Positions 15,171-25,149 of a stretch of 64,000 bases of DNA are shown piece after piece. A program made the translations under genes and the position numbers. The stretch's first letter is position 1, and every line of letters begins with the position of its first letter. The notes beneath the pieces were generated by a model, which was not told where the DNA came from, made no database searches, and worked only from the letters and a program-made list of their open reading frames with translations. The stretch comes from Acetobacteraceae bacterium (GTDB lineage Bacteria > Pseudomonadota > Alphaproteobacteria > Acetobacterales > Acetobacteraceae). The stretch covers positions 62,001 to 126,000 of the forward strand of contig CANGNF010000002.1 of the NCBI GenBank assembly GCA_947455205.1. The letters run 5' to 3'.

Positions 15171-17441
15171 CTACTCCCTGAAATAGCCGCCGTAGCGGGG
15201 GTGATAGACCTCGGCATCGGCATAGCCGGACCGGCCATGCACCTTGGCGTCCACCTGCGTCAGCGCGGCGCCCACGATGCGGGCATGCGCTTCCTCAAGC
15301 AGGCCAAGCGAGTTCCGCACCACCGAGCGCGGCGTGTCCCGCCACTTTACGCAAAGCAATGTGGCGTCCGCGAGGCGCGCCACCACCCGCGCATCCGCCA
15401 TGGCCAGGGCCGGCGGGGCATCGAGGATGATGAGGTCGTATTCGCGCCGCACGCGATCCAGCAGCCCGGCCATCGCCTCGCTCATGAACAGGCCGAGGGA
15501 GTGGATCTCCGCCGCACCGGCGGGGATGTAGTCCAGCGTGGAGAGGTGGTCGCGCCGGATGATGCGCTCCAGCACCGCCTGGCCGAGCAGCAGGTCGGTC
15601 ACGCCGGCCGCGCCCTCGCACCGGAACACCCGGCCGAGGGAGGGCTGGCGCACGTCGCAGTCGATCAGCAGCACCTTCTCGCCATTCATCGCCGCGCTGC
15701 GGGCCAGCGCCACGCTGGTGGTGGTCTTGCCCTCGCCCGGGCGCGCCGCGGTGATGACGATGACGCGCGGCGGCTCATGCCCCAGCCACAGCGAGGCACG
15801 CAGCGTCCGCATGCTTTCGCTGAACGGGGAGAGCGGCTTGCGGACCACCCAGTCCTCCACCTTGTGGCGGCCCAGCAGGCCCTGGCGCAGCATGGGCACC
15901 AGCGCCAGGCAGGGCAGGCCGAGCGCGGCGCGCACATCCTCGCCGCTGCGCATGGTGCTGTCCGCCTGCTCCAGGAACCAGATCACCAGCAGGCCGAACA
16001 GCAGGCCCAGCACCAGCGCGGCGCCGACGAACATGCTGACCTTGGGGAAGCTGGGCACGCCGGGGACGGTGGCGGGCGACAGCACGCGGGCGTCGGCCTT
16101 CTCGATGGCGGTCTGGCTGACCGTTTGCTGGCTGCGTTCCAGCACGGCGCGCAGCAGGCTGCGGCTGGCATCGGCCTCGCGTTCCAGCGCCGAGAGCTGG
16201 ATTTCCGCGCTCTGGTTCTGGTTCAGCTTGGCTTCCTGAATGCGCAGCGTCTCCTGCAGGCTCTCCACCCGCGCACGGGCGGCGCGGGCTTCGCCGGCCA
16301 GGGCCTGCACCACGCGGCCGGTCTCGCTGCCGACGGCGCGCTGCGCGTCGGAAACGCGGGAGCGGGCGGCGCGTACATCCGGATGGTTGGGGCCGAGCGT
16401 GGCCGAGAGCCGTTCCAGCTCCGCACGGGCGGTGTCCAGCCCGTTGCGCTGCACGGTCAGGTTGGCCGCGCCCAGCGCGGTCAGGTCGGCGCCGCCGCCG
16501 CCACGCGCCGCCGCCAGCCGCGCATCCGCGGTGGCCAGCTGGTTGCGCGCCTCGATCAGGTCGGTGTTGATCCGGCTGACCTGTTCGGTGCCGAGGCCGG
16601 CGGTGACGCCGCGCGTCAACCCGCTGGTGGTGCGCAGCTCGGCAATGCGCGCCTCGGTCTGCTGCACCTCCGTCCGCAGCTGCGTCACGCGGCCGTCCAG
16701 CCAGTCATTGGCGCGGCGCACCGCGTTGAACTTCGATTCCAGCTGGTCGGCGATGTACAGCTCGGCGGCCAGGTTGGCGGCTTCCTGCGCCAGGCGCGGG
16801 TCCTCCGTGGTGAACTGCACCGCCAGCACGCGACTGTTGCGGACCACGTTGACCAGCAGCCGGTCGCGCACCGATTCAGCGGCGGCGATCTCGGCCTGCT
16901 CCTCCGGCGGCGCTGACGCGATGGGCTTGGGCGCAACGAAGCCCGCAACCTCCGGCGAAAGCGAGAACAGCCGCCGCGCCAACGCATCCCGCAGGCGGAA
17001 CCACGGCGTGTCGGCGCGCTTGGCGTCCTCCAGCCACCAGCTGAACTCGGCGCGCTCGGTCAGGTCGAACTGCCGCACGATGCGGCGGGAGATGGAGAGC
17101 GAGCGGATGATCTCCACCTGGCTGGCCAGCACCGCATCCGTGGTGGTTTCATCGCGCAAGATGCTTTGCAACTCACGCGCGTTGTAGCCCTCGGGCTCGA
17201 ACATCACGCTGGCGCTGGCGGTGTAGCGCGGCGTCAGCTGCTTGGCCGCGATGAACGCGACGGCGGGGAACAGCAACGCGCAGAGCACGAGTACCCAGCG
17301 CCGCCGCTTCAACGAGGCAATCAGCGCATTGACCGTCATGCCCTCCGGCTCGATCGGCATCGAGGAGGCATTGGCAGGCGCGGAACGCGGCGGCGGGCGC
17401 CGCTCCGCCGGGGGTCGGCTCTCAACCGGTCTGTCGAGCAT
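15171..17441 (-). CDS. wzc: Polysaccharide co-polymerase and tyrosine autokinase (Wzc/ExoP type)
   Basis: The 756-residue product combines an N-terminal Wzz domain (membrane helix about 49-68), a long periplasmic coiled-coil region (about 200-470), a second membrane helix (about 500-520) and a cytoplasmic BY-kinase domain. The kinase domain has Walker A PGEGKTTTSVA (about 568-578), Walker A' VLLIDCDVRQPS and Walker B DLIILDAPP. The C-terminus carries a Tyr cluster (GYADAEVYHPRYGGYFRE) for autophosphorylation. Such proteins control chain length and export of capsular or exopolysaccharide with a Wza-type outer-membrane protein, encoded divergently here. The ATG at 17441 is preferred to an upstream one because the extra 62 residues look non-coding. 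Confidence 0.93.
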   Translation of the reverse strand: MLDRPVESRPPAERRPPPRSAPANASSMPIEPEGMTVNALIASLKRRRWVLVLCALLFPAVAFIAAKQLTPRYTASASVMFEPEGYNARELQSILRDETTTDAVLASQVEIIRSLSISRRIVRQFDLTERAEFSWWLEDAKRADTPWFRLRDALARRLFSLSPEVAGFVAPKPIASAPPEEQAEIAAAESVRDRLLVNVVRNSRVLAVQFTTEDPRLAQEAANLAAELYIADQLESKFNAVRRANDWLDGRVTQLRTEVQQTEARIAELRTTSGLTRGVTAGLGTEQVSRINTDLIEARNQLATADARLAAARGGGGADLTALGAANLTVQRNGLDTARAELERLSATLGPNHPDVRAARSRVSDAQRAVGSETGRVVQALAGEARAARARVESLQETLRIQEAKLNQNQSAEIQLSALEREADASRSLLRAVLERSQQTVSQTAIEKADARVLSPATVPGVPSFPKVSMFVGAALVLGLLFGLLVIWFLEQADSTMRSGEDVRAALGLPCLALVPMLRQGLLGRHKVEDWVVRKPLSPFSESMRTLRASLWLGHEPPRVIVITAARPGEGKTTTSVALARSAAMNGEKVLLIDCDVRQPSLGRVFRCEGAAGVTDLLLGQAVLERIIRRDHLSTLDYIPAGAAEIHSLGLFMSEAMAGLLDRVRREYDLIILDAPPALAMADARVVARLADATLLCVKWRDTPRSVVRNSLGLLEEAHARIVGAALTQVDAKVHGRSGYADAEVYHPRYGGYFRE

Positions 17442-17666
17442 GGGGCTACACTTTCCCTTCCGCGGTTTGCGGCAACGCACACCGATTAGGGGCGACGGAA
17501 AGCGAGGGTCAATCAAACCAACGGGGATCGAAGCCGCTCTCGGCAAACAACGGCGTGATGAACCACCGACGCAAGGAAACGCGAACGCGCGAACGGTCCG
17601 CGCTCTGGCAGAAAACAGCAGCCGCATTGGGACCCGATGCAGCGTTGAACCGGAGGGACTACGACA
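17442..17666. promoter_or_regulatory. Divergent wzc/wza promoter region
   Basis: This 225-bp region without a gene is clearly poorer in GC than its flanks. Toward wzc, TTGACC (17512-17507) and TAATCG (17488-17483) are 18 bp apart, a possible promoter. Toward wza, a GGAGG ribosome-binding site precedes the ATG at 17667 but no clear -10 hexamer is visible. Shared regulation of both export genes from here is likely. Confidence 0.4.
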
Positions 17667-18233
17667 ATGCCGATCACTCGCCGCCTTGCCCTGCTTGCAC
17701 CCGTGGCTGCCGTTGCCGCTTGCTCGGCGCCCGGCGCCGACCTGCCGCGGCTGGAGGATGCGCCGCGCAGCGAATACCGTCTTGGTTCGTCCGACCAGGT
17801 GCGCGTCACCGTCTTCAACGACCCGCGCCTGACCGGCGACTTCCGCGTCTCCGACACCGGGACGCTGGCGTTGCCGCTGATCGGCACCGTGCGCGCGCAG
17901 GGCCGCACCACGCCGGAGGTGGAACGCGCGATCGAGGCCGAGATGAAATCGAAGAACCTGTTCCGCGACCCCAATGTGGCCGTGGAGGTGCTGAACTACC
18001 GCCCCATCTTCGTGCTGGGCATGGTGGAGCGGGGCGGGCAGTTTCCGTACCAGCCGGGCATGACGGCGCTGACCGCGGTGGCCGTGGCCGGTGGCTTCAA
18101 CTATCGCGCGATCCGCGACTATGTTTCCATCACCCGCATCGGCCGCGACAACAAGCCGATGGAGTTCCGCGCGGCCCGCGAATCGCTGGTGCAGCCGGGT
18201 GATGTGGTGACGGTGTTCGAACGGAGGTTCTGA
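17667..18233 (+). CDS. wza: Polysaccharide export lipoprotein (Wza-type)
   Basis: The 188-residue product has an N-terminal signal with lipobox AVAAC (Cys near residue 19), a polysaccharide-export domain (YRLGSSDQVRVTVFNDPRLTG, about residues 37-57, then GTLALPLIGTVRAQG) and a SLBB domain (PIFVLGMVERGGQFPYQPGM, about 114-133). It is shorter than E. coli Wza (about 380 residues), as is common for alphaproteobacterial members with a single SLBB domain; the C-terminal amphipathic barrel helix of Wza is not evident. It forms the outer-membrane exit channel for polysaccharide together with the divergent Wzc-like kinase. The stop is followed at once by mepA. Confidence 0.9.
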   Translation: MPITRRLALLAPVAAVAACSAPGADLPRLEDAPRSEYRLGSSDQVRVTVFNDPRLTGDFRVSDTGTLALPLIGTVRAQGRTTPEVERAIEAEMKSKNLFRDPNVAVEVLNYRPIFVLGMVERGGQFPYQPGMTALTAVAVAGGFNYRAIRDYVSITRIGRDNKPMEFRAARESLVQPGDVVTVFERRF

Positions 18234-18247
18234 TCGCGCGCGTTGGC

Positions 18248-19083
18248 TTGGCCCTGCTGTTGCTGCTGATGGCGGGGCCGGCCCAAGGGCCCGCTCTCGC
18301 GCAGGTCTCGCGCCCTTGGGGCGTGCCGTGGTCGCAGGTGGCGGGGCCGCTGGCAGGCGCGCCGCGCATCATCGGCGGCACCGGCGCCGGCTGCCTCATC
18401 GGGGCCGAGCGGCTGGCGGATGACGGGCCGGGCTGGCAGGCGGTGCGGGTTTCCCGCAACCGGCACTGGGGCCACCCGGAGCTGGTCGGTGCGGTGCAGG
18501 GGCTGGCGGCGCGGGCCACGGCGGCGGGGCTGCCGGCGCTGTGGGTGGGGGATATGGGCCAGCCGCGCGGCGGGCCGCTGCCCTGGGGCCATGCCAGCCA
18601 CCAGGCCGGGCTGGACGTGGATATCTGGCTGGACGTGACCGCCCGGCGCGGCCTGCCGGCGGCGCAGCGGGAGAGTATCGCGGTGCCGTCGCTGGTGCTG
18701 CCGGGCGGCGACGGGGTGGACCCGGCGCGCTGGCGGCCGGGGCATGCGGCCCTGGTGCGCCTGGCGGCGGAAACGCCCGGCGTGGACCGCGTGCTGGTGA
18801 ACCCCGCGATCAAGCAGGAGCTTTGCCGCAGCGCGCCCGGCGCGGCCTGGCTGCGCCGCGTGCGGCCCTGGTGGGGGCATGACGAACACCTGCACCTGCG
18901 GCTGCGCTGCCCGGCGGGGCAGGGCGAATGCGTCGACATCGCCCCGCCGCCACCCGGCGATGGCTGCGACGCGACACTGGCCTGGTGGTTCAGCGCCGAG
19001 GCCCGCGCCCCGGCGCCGCGCCCGCCGCGACCGCCGCAGCCGCCACGGATGCCCGCGGCCTGCGCGGCGGTGCTGCGCGGGGG

Positions 19084-19087
<4 letters not shown>
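18248..19087 (+). CDS. mepA: Penicillin-insensitive murein endopeptidase, MepA (M74)
   Basis: The protein has the LAS-metallopeptidase motifs of Mep[16 protein letters not shown] (His-x6-Asp zinc ligands) and [14 protein letters not shown] (His-x-His), plus a signal peptide ending PALAQ. It cleaves D-Ala-meso-Dap cross-links of peptidoglycan in the periplasm. A Pro/Arg-rich tail ([12 protein letters not shown]) precedes the C-terminus. The start is odd: the only usual start is TTG 18248, which leaves a signal peptide without a basic N-region. An in-frame ATC at 18233, overlapping the wza stop as TGATC, would add IARVG with an Arg. It converges with cysK and overlaps it by 4 bp. Confidence 0.88.
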
Positions 19088-20019
<932 letters not shown>

Positions 20020-20050
20020 TATACGTGTCTCCCGCGTGGAAAGGCGGGCA

Positions 20051-20080
20051 AGTTTAACCTGACGCGGGCGCTACTGTAAC
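20051..20080 (-). promoter_or_regulatory. Possible cysK promoter
   Basis: On the minus strand GTTACA (20080-20075) and TAAACT (20056-20051) are 18 bp apart, about 30 bp ahead of the cysK start. The hexamers are imperfect. No CysB/CymR-type site was recognised. Confidence 0.38.
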
Positions 20081-20176
20081 CAGAGAAGATGTGAAATGGC
20101 CTCGGCAGACTGCCGCGTCATCCGGACCGGTGGAGGAGACGGCAGCAGCGCCGGGAGGCCTTCCGCCGTTCAGGCG

Positions 20177-21100
20177 CTAGCCCAGATCCTCCAGGCCCAG
20201 CGCGCGGATACGCCCGCGCTCCTCATCCCAGCCCGGCCGGTCCTTGACGTTGAGGAAGAGGTGGACGCGCCGCTCCAGCAGCTTCTCCATCTCCACCCGG
20301 GCCTTCTGGCCGATCTGCTTGATCCGCTGGCCGCCATCGCCGATCAGGATGGCCTTCTGCGTCGCGCGTTCCACGTAGACGGTGCAGTCCACGCGCACGC
20401 TGCCATCGGGCCGTTCCGTCCACTGCTCGGTTTCCACCGTGGCGTGGTGCGGCACTTCCTCATGCGTCTGGCGCAGGATCTGCTCGCGCACCAGCTCGGC
20501 CGCCAGCATGCGGTTGGGCAGGTCGGAGAGTTCGTCCTCGGGGAACAGCCAGGGGCCGGGCGGCACCACGGCGGCGCAGCGCTGCATCAGCTTGTCCAGG
20601 CCGCGGTTCTTCTCGGCGCTGATCATGAAGGTCTCGGCCACCGGCATCAGCGCGTTCAGCTCCTGCGCCAGGGGCAGCAGGCGCGGCGGCTCGATCAGGT
20701 CCACCTTATTCAGCACCAGCCAGACCGGGACCTTGCTGTCCTTCAGCTTGTCGGCAATGGCGCGCACCGGGTCGGTCAGGCCGGCCCGGGCATCCACGAT
20801 GAACAGCGCGACATCGGCGTCCTGCGCGCCACCCCAGGCGGCGGCGACCATGGCACGGTCCAGCCGGCGGCGCGGGGCGAAGATGCCGGGCGTATCGACC
20901 AGCACCAGCTGCGCGCGGCCCTGCATGACCACGGCGCGGATGCGGAAGCGCGTGGTCTGCGGCTTGGGCGAGACGATGGTGACCTTGGTGCCGGCCAGCG
21001 CATTGACCAGCGTGGACTTGCCGGCATTCGGCGCGCCGACCACGGCCACCAGGCCGCAACGGGTAGGCTCGCCGGGCGTGGCGCCCAGTTCAGTGTTCAC
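20177..21100 (-). CDS. era: GTPase Era
   Basis: The 307-residue protein has the full GTPase set: P-loop GAPNAGKST (residues 22-30), the G3 segment VDTPGIF, and G4 NKVD. It ends with a KH RNA-binding domain containing LIGDGGQRIKQIGQ and HLFLNVKDRPGW. Era binds the 3' end of 16S rRNA and helps 30S subunit maturation. The GTG at 21100 overlaps the rnc stop as GTGA; longer in-frame extensions run through rnc and are not plausible. It is the last gene of the lepB-rnc-era operon, an order conserved in many proteobacteria. Confidence 0.95.
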   Translation of the reverse strand: MNTELGATPGEPTRCGLVAVVGAPNAGKSTLVNALAGTKVTIVSPKPQTTRFRIRAVVMQGRAQLVLVDTPGIFAPRRRLDRAMVAAAWGGAQDADVALFIVDARAGLTDPVRAIADKLKDSKVPVWLVLNKVDLIEPPRLLPLAQELNALMPVAETFMISAEKNRGLDKLMQRCAAVVPPGPWLFPEDELSDLPNRMLAAELVREQILRQTHEEVPHHATVETEQWTERPDGSVRVDCTVYVERATQKAILIGDGGQRIKQIGQKARVEMEKLLERRVHLFLNVKDRPGWDEERGRIRALGLEDLG

Positions 21101-21789
21101 TTCTGTCCCAATCCTGAAAGCCAGGTTTCGGCGGCGGCCTGCTCGGCCGCGCGCTTCGATTCGCCCATGCCCTCGGCCTCTCGCCCCGCGGCGGTGACGG
21201 AGACCACGAAGAAGGGCTGGTGCGACGGCCCTGATGTGGAGACCAGGCGGTACTCGGGCAAGCCCAGGGCCCGGCCCAGCGTCCATTCCTGCAGCCGGCT
21301 CTTGGCCGAGACCGGCGGGCGCGGGTCGGCGCCCATCATCTTTTCCCATTCGCGCCGCACCAGGGCGCGGGAAGGGGCCAGGCCGCCATCCAGGTAGATC
21401 GCGCCCAGCAGGGCTTCCACCGCATCGGCCAGCACGTTGGCGCGTTCCCGCAGGCCGGCGCGGCCCTCGCTTTCCGGCACCCGCAGCATGCCGCGCAGGC
21501 CCAGCGATTCCGCCACCTTGGCCAGGGCGTCGCGCGCCACCAGGCTGGCCAGGCGCTTGCCCATGTCGCCCTCGCGCTCCTCGGGGAAGCGTTCGGTCAG
21601 CCATTCGGCCATCAGCAGCGCCAGCACGCGGTCGCCCAGGAACTCCAGGCGTTCGTTGCTGTCCAACTGGCTGCGGCGGGGGTCGGCGGCGGAGCGGTGG
21701 GTCAGCGCCTGCTCCAGCAGGCCCTGGTTGGCGAAGCGGTGGCCCAGCCGGGCGGCAAAGGCCTCCAGGCTTTCGCTCGCCTCGCTCAT
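21097..21789 (-). CDS. rnc: Ribonuclease III
   Basis: The 230-residue product has the RNase III signature NERLEFLGDRVL with its catalytic Glu/Asp, a second metal-binding segment ADAVEALLGAIYLDGG, and a C-terminal double-stranded-RNA-binding domain (KSRLQEWTLGRALGLPEY to the end). It cuts double-stranded RNA, including the 30S rRNA precursor and mRNA stems. It starts at the ATG 21789, 7 bp after the lepB stop, and overlaps era by 4 bp. Possible RNase III control of its own operon leader, known in E. coli, cannot be judged here. Confidence 0.95.
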   Translation of the reverse strand: MSEASESLEAFAARLGHRFANQGLLEQALTHRSAADPRRSQLDSNERLEFLGDRVLALLMAEWLTERFPEEREGDMGKRLASLVARDALAKVAESLGLRGMLRVPESEGRAGLRERANVLADAVEALLGAIYLDGGLAPSRALVRREWEKMMGADPRPPVSAKSRLQEWTLGRALGLPEYRLVSTSGPSHQPFFVVSVTAAGREAEGMGESKRAAEQAAAETWLSGLGQK

Positions 21790-21796
21790 CGCCGTT

Positions 21797-22537
21797 TCAG
21801 CGGACGCCAGAGAACAACCTCGTCCAGCGGATGGCGAAGGGCCAACCCCACACCTCCCACCAGGCGGCGGAGCCATCCACCGAGAAGAAGATGAACTCGG
21901 CCCGGCCCACCAGGTTGTCCACCGGGATGAAGCCGACCGCGTCCAGGAAGCGGCTGTCCTGGCTGTTGTCGCGGTTGTCGCCCATGGCGAAGACGTGGTT
22001 GGCCGGCACCACGTAGTCCTGGGTGTTGTCGTTCGGCTGAGTGTCGGAATACTCGATGATCTGGTGGATGCGGCCGCCGGGCAGGCTTTCCCGGTACAGC
22101 TGCACGGTCATGCGCGGGCCATCGCCCTCGACCACGTAGGGGCCCAGGCGCTCGCGCCGCACGGCCTCGCCATTCACCTGCAGCACGCCGCCGCGGACCG
22201 AGATGCGGTCACCGGGAAGGCCGATGATGCGCTTGATGTAGTCCTGGCTGGGGTCGCGCGGCAGCTTGAAGACGGCGACGTCGCCGCGCTTGGGCAGGCT
22301 GCCGAAAACGCGCCCGCTGAACAGGTTGGGGCCGAACGGCGCCGAATAGCGCGAATAGCCGTAGCTGTACTTGGACACGAACAGGTAGTCGCCCACCAGC
22401 AGGGTGGGGATCATGCTGCCGGAGGGGATGTTGAAGGGCTCGAAGGCGATGGTGCGGATGCCGATGGCGATAAGCCCGGCATACAGTATCGTCTTGACGC
22501 TTTCGCCCCAGCCGCCGGACGACTTCCGCTTTGCCAT
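21797..22537 (-). CDS. lepB: Signal peptidase I
   Basis: The 246-residue membrane protease has one N-terminal membrane helix (about 15-33), the catalytic Ser 41 in NIPSGSMIPTL and general-base Lys 102 in YIKRIIGLPGD, plus the conserved MGDNRDNSQDSR box. It removes signal peptides from exported proteins at the periplasmic face. The ATG at 22537 gives the expected MAKRKSSGGWGES cytoplasmic start. It is the first visible gene of the lepB-rnc-era operon; 131 bp separate it from the acyltransferase gene upstream, so it may have its own promoter. Confidence 0.95.
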   Translation of the reverse strand: MAKRKSSGGWGESVKTILYAGLIAIGIRTIAFEPFNIPSGSMIPTLLVGDYLFVSKYSYGYSRYSAPFGPNLFSGRVFGSLPKRGDVAVFKLPRDPSQDYIKRIIGLPGDRISVRGGVLQVNGEAVRRERLGPYVVEGDGPRMTVQLYRESLPGGRIHQIIEYSDTQPNDNTQDYVVPANHVFAMGDNRDNSQDSRFLDAVGFIPVDNLVGRAEFIFFSVDGSAAWWEVWGWPFAIRWTRLFSGVR

Positions 22538-22668
22538 TGCTGCGCTCAACCTGGGACCCACCGGGAAAATGATGCCAACCGGCGGGATGCAGCCGGGCCG
22601 GCGGATGAAGCCCGGCAGGGGGGTAGGTGTCAAGGAATGCCTGGAACACCGCGCGATTCGGCGCGGGA

Positions 22669-23688
22669 TCAATCCGTCAGGCGGTCCACCGCGGGGAGTC
22701 GCGCCAGCACCAGCTGCTTGAAGGCAATGGGCAGGAAGACGCCGGCCGCCATCAGCAACGGTGCATGCAGCCAGAAGCCGGCGACGGTCCAGCCCACGCC
22801 CAGCGCCACCAGCACCGCCTTGGCCAGGCCGATGGCGATGGTGTTGAACAGGTAGATCACCATGGAATACCGGCCGAACCAGAGCGGCCAGCGCAGCCGG
22901 TTGACCGGCGCGGCGCGCACCAGCCCATGCACCGCCGGCAGGGCCAGCAGGCCGCAGACCAGCATGGAATAACGCTCGGGGATGACGCCGGCGCCGGCCA
23001 GCGCCAGGCTGGCCAGGAACAGCCCGCACCACAGGCCAAGCTGGCGGGAGAAGGCCGGCAGCAGCCAATCCTGGCGTTCCGCCACCCACAGCCCCATGGC
23101 GAAGAACAGGAAGTGGCTGGCGAAGCGGTCCAGGTACAGCACCGGCGGAATGGGCAGGAACTGCAGCGCCAGGCCGAAGACGACCAGGCCGCTGCTGCCC
23201 AGGCCCAGCCGCATGGCCGGCACCGCGACCAGCGTCGCCAGGAACAGCACCAGCAGGTACCAGATGCTGGTCGCCGGGCTGGTCGCGGTATCCCAGAACA
23301 GGTGGCGCAGCCCGGCGCCCAGCCCCTCCGGCGCGTTGTCCACCGTGGTGGTCACCTGCCCGGCGCCCAGCTTGCCCAGCAAAATCAGCAGGCCGACGGC
23401 GAAGAACGGCAGCAGCAGCCGCACCGCACGCTTTTCCAACAACGTGCCCCAGCGGCCCGGCGGCGTGGCCATCACGCCCGACAGCATGGCCACCGTGCCG
23501 GACAGGTAGAAGAACAGCGGCATGTGGAAGCGATAGACCGCGAAGCGCAGCGGTTCGTACCAGGTCAGCCCTTCCGGCTGCTGGCGGGCGACGATGTGGC
23601 CGAACACCACCAGCAGGATGGCGATGCCCTTGGCGCGGTCCAGGTCCAGTCGGCGTTCGCGCACCGGCGCGTAGGAGCCTTCCGGCAC
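22669..23688 (-). CDS. Membrane acyltransferase (acyltransferase-3 family)
   Basis: The product of about 339 residues has around 10 membrane helices. Its start (LDLDRAKGIAILLVVFGHIVARQ, about residues 14-36) matches the acyltransferase-3 family, with the conserved catalytic-type His in the first helix, followed by RFHMPLFFYLSGT. Family members transfer acetyl, succinyl or other acyl groups to sugars of cell-surface polymers. A GTG at 23688 lies 5 bp after the stop of the Wzy-like gene, so both are one operon and the polysaccharide made here is probably acylated. The acyl group is not predictable. Confidence 0.85.
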   Translation of the reverse strand: MPEGSYAPVRERRLDLDRAKGIAILLVVFGHIVARQQPEGLTWYEPLRFAVYRFHMPLFFYLSGTVAMLSGVMATPPGRWGTLLEKRAVRLLLPFFAVGLLILLGKLGAGQVTTTVDNAPEGLGAGLRHLFWDTATSPATSIWYLLVLFLATLVAVPAMRLGLGSSGLVVFGLALQFLPIPPVLYLDRFASHFLFFAMGLWVAERQDWLLPAFSRQLGLWCGLFLASLALAGAGVIPERYSMLVCGLLALPAVHGLVRAAPVNRLRWPLWFGRYSMVIYLFNTIAIGLAKAVLVALGVGWTVAGFWLHAPLLMAAGVFLPIAFKQLVLARLPAVDRLTD

Positions 23689-23693
23689 GCGGT

Positions 23694-25091
23694 TCAGCCG
23701 GCGGCCAGGGCCAGGCGACGCGCCTCCGCCCGGCTCGCCTTCAGCGTGGCCGCGGCGGCGCGGGTTTCCAGCCGGGCGCGGGCCAGCGCGGCGCCGAACC
23801 AGGTGAACTGGATGACCGCGGTGCTGGCGATGAGCGTGTTGTCGAAGCCGCTGTGCAGCAGCACCGCGGCAATGGCGGCGCGCAGCACCAGCCGGTCCGC
23901 CAGCGGCGCGCCGCGGGTGCCGATGACCACCCAGGCAACCAGGGAGGCGAAGATGGCGGCGCAGCCGATGATGCCGCCATCCACCGACAGCCGCAGGTAT
24001 TCGTTGTGCGCCGCGTTGCTGCCCAGGTAGCGGATGCCGGGGTCGGCGGGGTCCACGATCAGCTTGCCGGCGCCCAGGCCGAAGCCGAACAGCGGCCGGC
24101 GCTCGATGGCGTTCAGGAAGAACGGCCAGATGATGTCGCGGCCGGAGAAGTTGAAGTCGCCACCGCTGTAGTTGGGCTGGGTGAAGCGCTGGATCGCGTA
24201 GGCGGTGATCGGCCCCAGCACGACCAGGCCGGGCAGCATGCCGCCCATCACCAGGTCCACCTTGCGCTTCAGCGGAAAGGTGTGGCGATTGGACAGCAGG
24301 AACACCACGCCGAGGAACAGGATGACGGCCGCCAGCGGCGCGCGCGCCTGGGTGGCCAGCAGGATCGCCAGGTTGACGCCGCCCAGCAGCAGCCAGGGCA
24401 TCTTGAAGCCGCGCAGGTATTCCAGCGTGCAGGCGAAGATGGCGGTGGAGCAGAACCCGGCCAGGAAGGGCGGCGAATGCAGCCCCTGGAAGCGGCCGAA
24501 GGTGTCCAGCGGCGGATAGAAGCCGATCAAGCCGGACAGCAGCCCGCCCAGGGTGGAGATCAGCGGCACGAAGCAGGCGCCGCGGCACAGCGCGGTCCAC
24601 AGGCTCTTCGGCGCCAGGGCGAAGCCGAGCACGAAGGGCGCGGTGCTGCCGATGAAGCTGCGGATCATCTCGGCATTGCCGACCACGCGGCCCATGGGCA
24701 GCACGGCGATGCTGATGGCGGCGATGCCGGCGAAGGCGAGGAAGGGCCAGTTGATGGCGCTGGCCGCGCCGTAGCGGATCAGCAGCACGGCGGCCAGCGC
24801 GAAGGGCACCAGCTTGATCAGCGCCGCGCCCATGGCGCCGGCGGCGCCGGTGCCGGCCACGGCGGTCAGGTTGTCCACCTGCACGTCCATCGCCGCGCCG
24901 TAGACCAGCACCAGCATGCCGGCCAGCAACCAGGGGAATTCGTAGAACAGCAGCACCGCCAGCAGCAGCACCAGCAGCGGCATCGCCAGCAGCGTCGTCT
25001 CCGGCGCCATGACCGCGCTGAGGAGCAGGGCGACCACGCCGAAGCATCCGATAACGCGAAGGTTCATAGGAGATACAACGAAATCGAGCAT
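23694..25091 (-). CDS. O-antigen ligase/polymerase family protein (Wzy/WaaL-like)
   Basis: The product of about 465 residues has 10-12 membrane helices and a large periplasmic loop typical of the O-antigen ligase family; the motif YLGSNAAHNEYLRLSVDGG (the H.NEYL. box) is diagnostic. Such proteins polymerise repeat units (Wzy) or ligate glycan to lipid A core (WaaL); with Wzc and Wza nearby, polymerase is more likely. The start is uncertain: ATG 25091 and ATG 25067 are both in frame and neither has a good ribosome-binding site. Divergent from the second acyltransferase, with a 58-bp gap. Confidence 0.82.
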   Translation of the reverse strand: MLDFVVSPMNLRVIGCFGVVALLLSAVMAPETTLLAMPLLVLLLAVLLFYEFPWLLAGMLVLVYGAAMDVQVDNLTAVAGTGAAGAMGAALIKLVPFALAAVLLIRYGAASAINWPFLAFAGIAAISIAVLPMGRVVGNAEMIRSFIGSTAPFVLGFALAPKSLWTALCRGACFVPLISTLGGLLSGLIGFYPPLDTFGRFQGLHSPPFLAGFCSTAIFACTLEYLRGFKMPWLLLGGVNLAILLATQARAPLAAVILFLGVVFLLSNRHTFPLKRKVDLVMGGMLPGLVVLGPITAYAIQRFTQPNYSGGDFNFSGRDIIWPFFLNAIERRPLFGFGLGAGKLIVDPADPGIRYLGSNAAHNEYLRLSVDGGIIGCAAIFASLVAWVVIGTRGAPLADRLVLRAAIAAVLLHSGFDNTLIASTAVIQFTWFGAALARARLETRAAAATLKASRAEARRLALAAG

Positions 25092-25149
25092 GCTGCGTTG
25101 TGTCACGCGGCTCCCGTTGGGGCCAATCAGCCTTCTGTCAGGAGACGGC

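Noticed and set aside
12623-15181. A very long plus-strand open frame (over 850 codons) antisense to the membrane protein and galE
   Set aside because: Its translation is rich in Gln, Arg, His and Ala with no family motif, as expected for the complement of GC-rich coding DNA; the minus-strand genes have clear domains.
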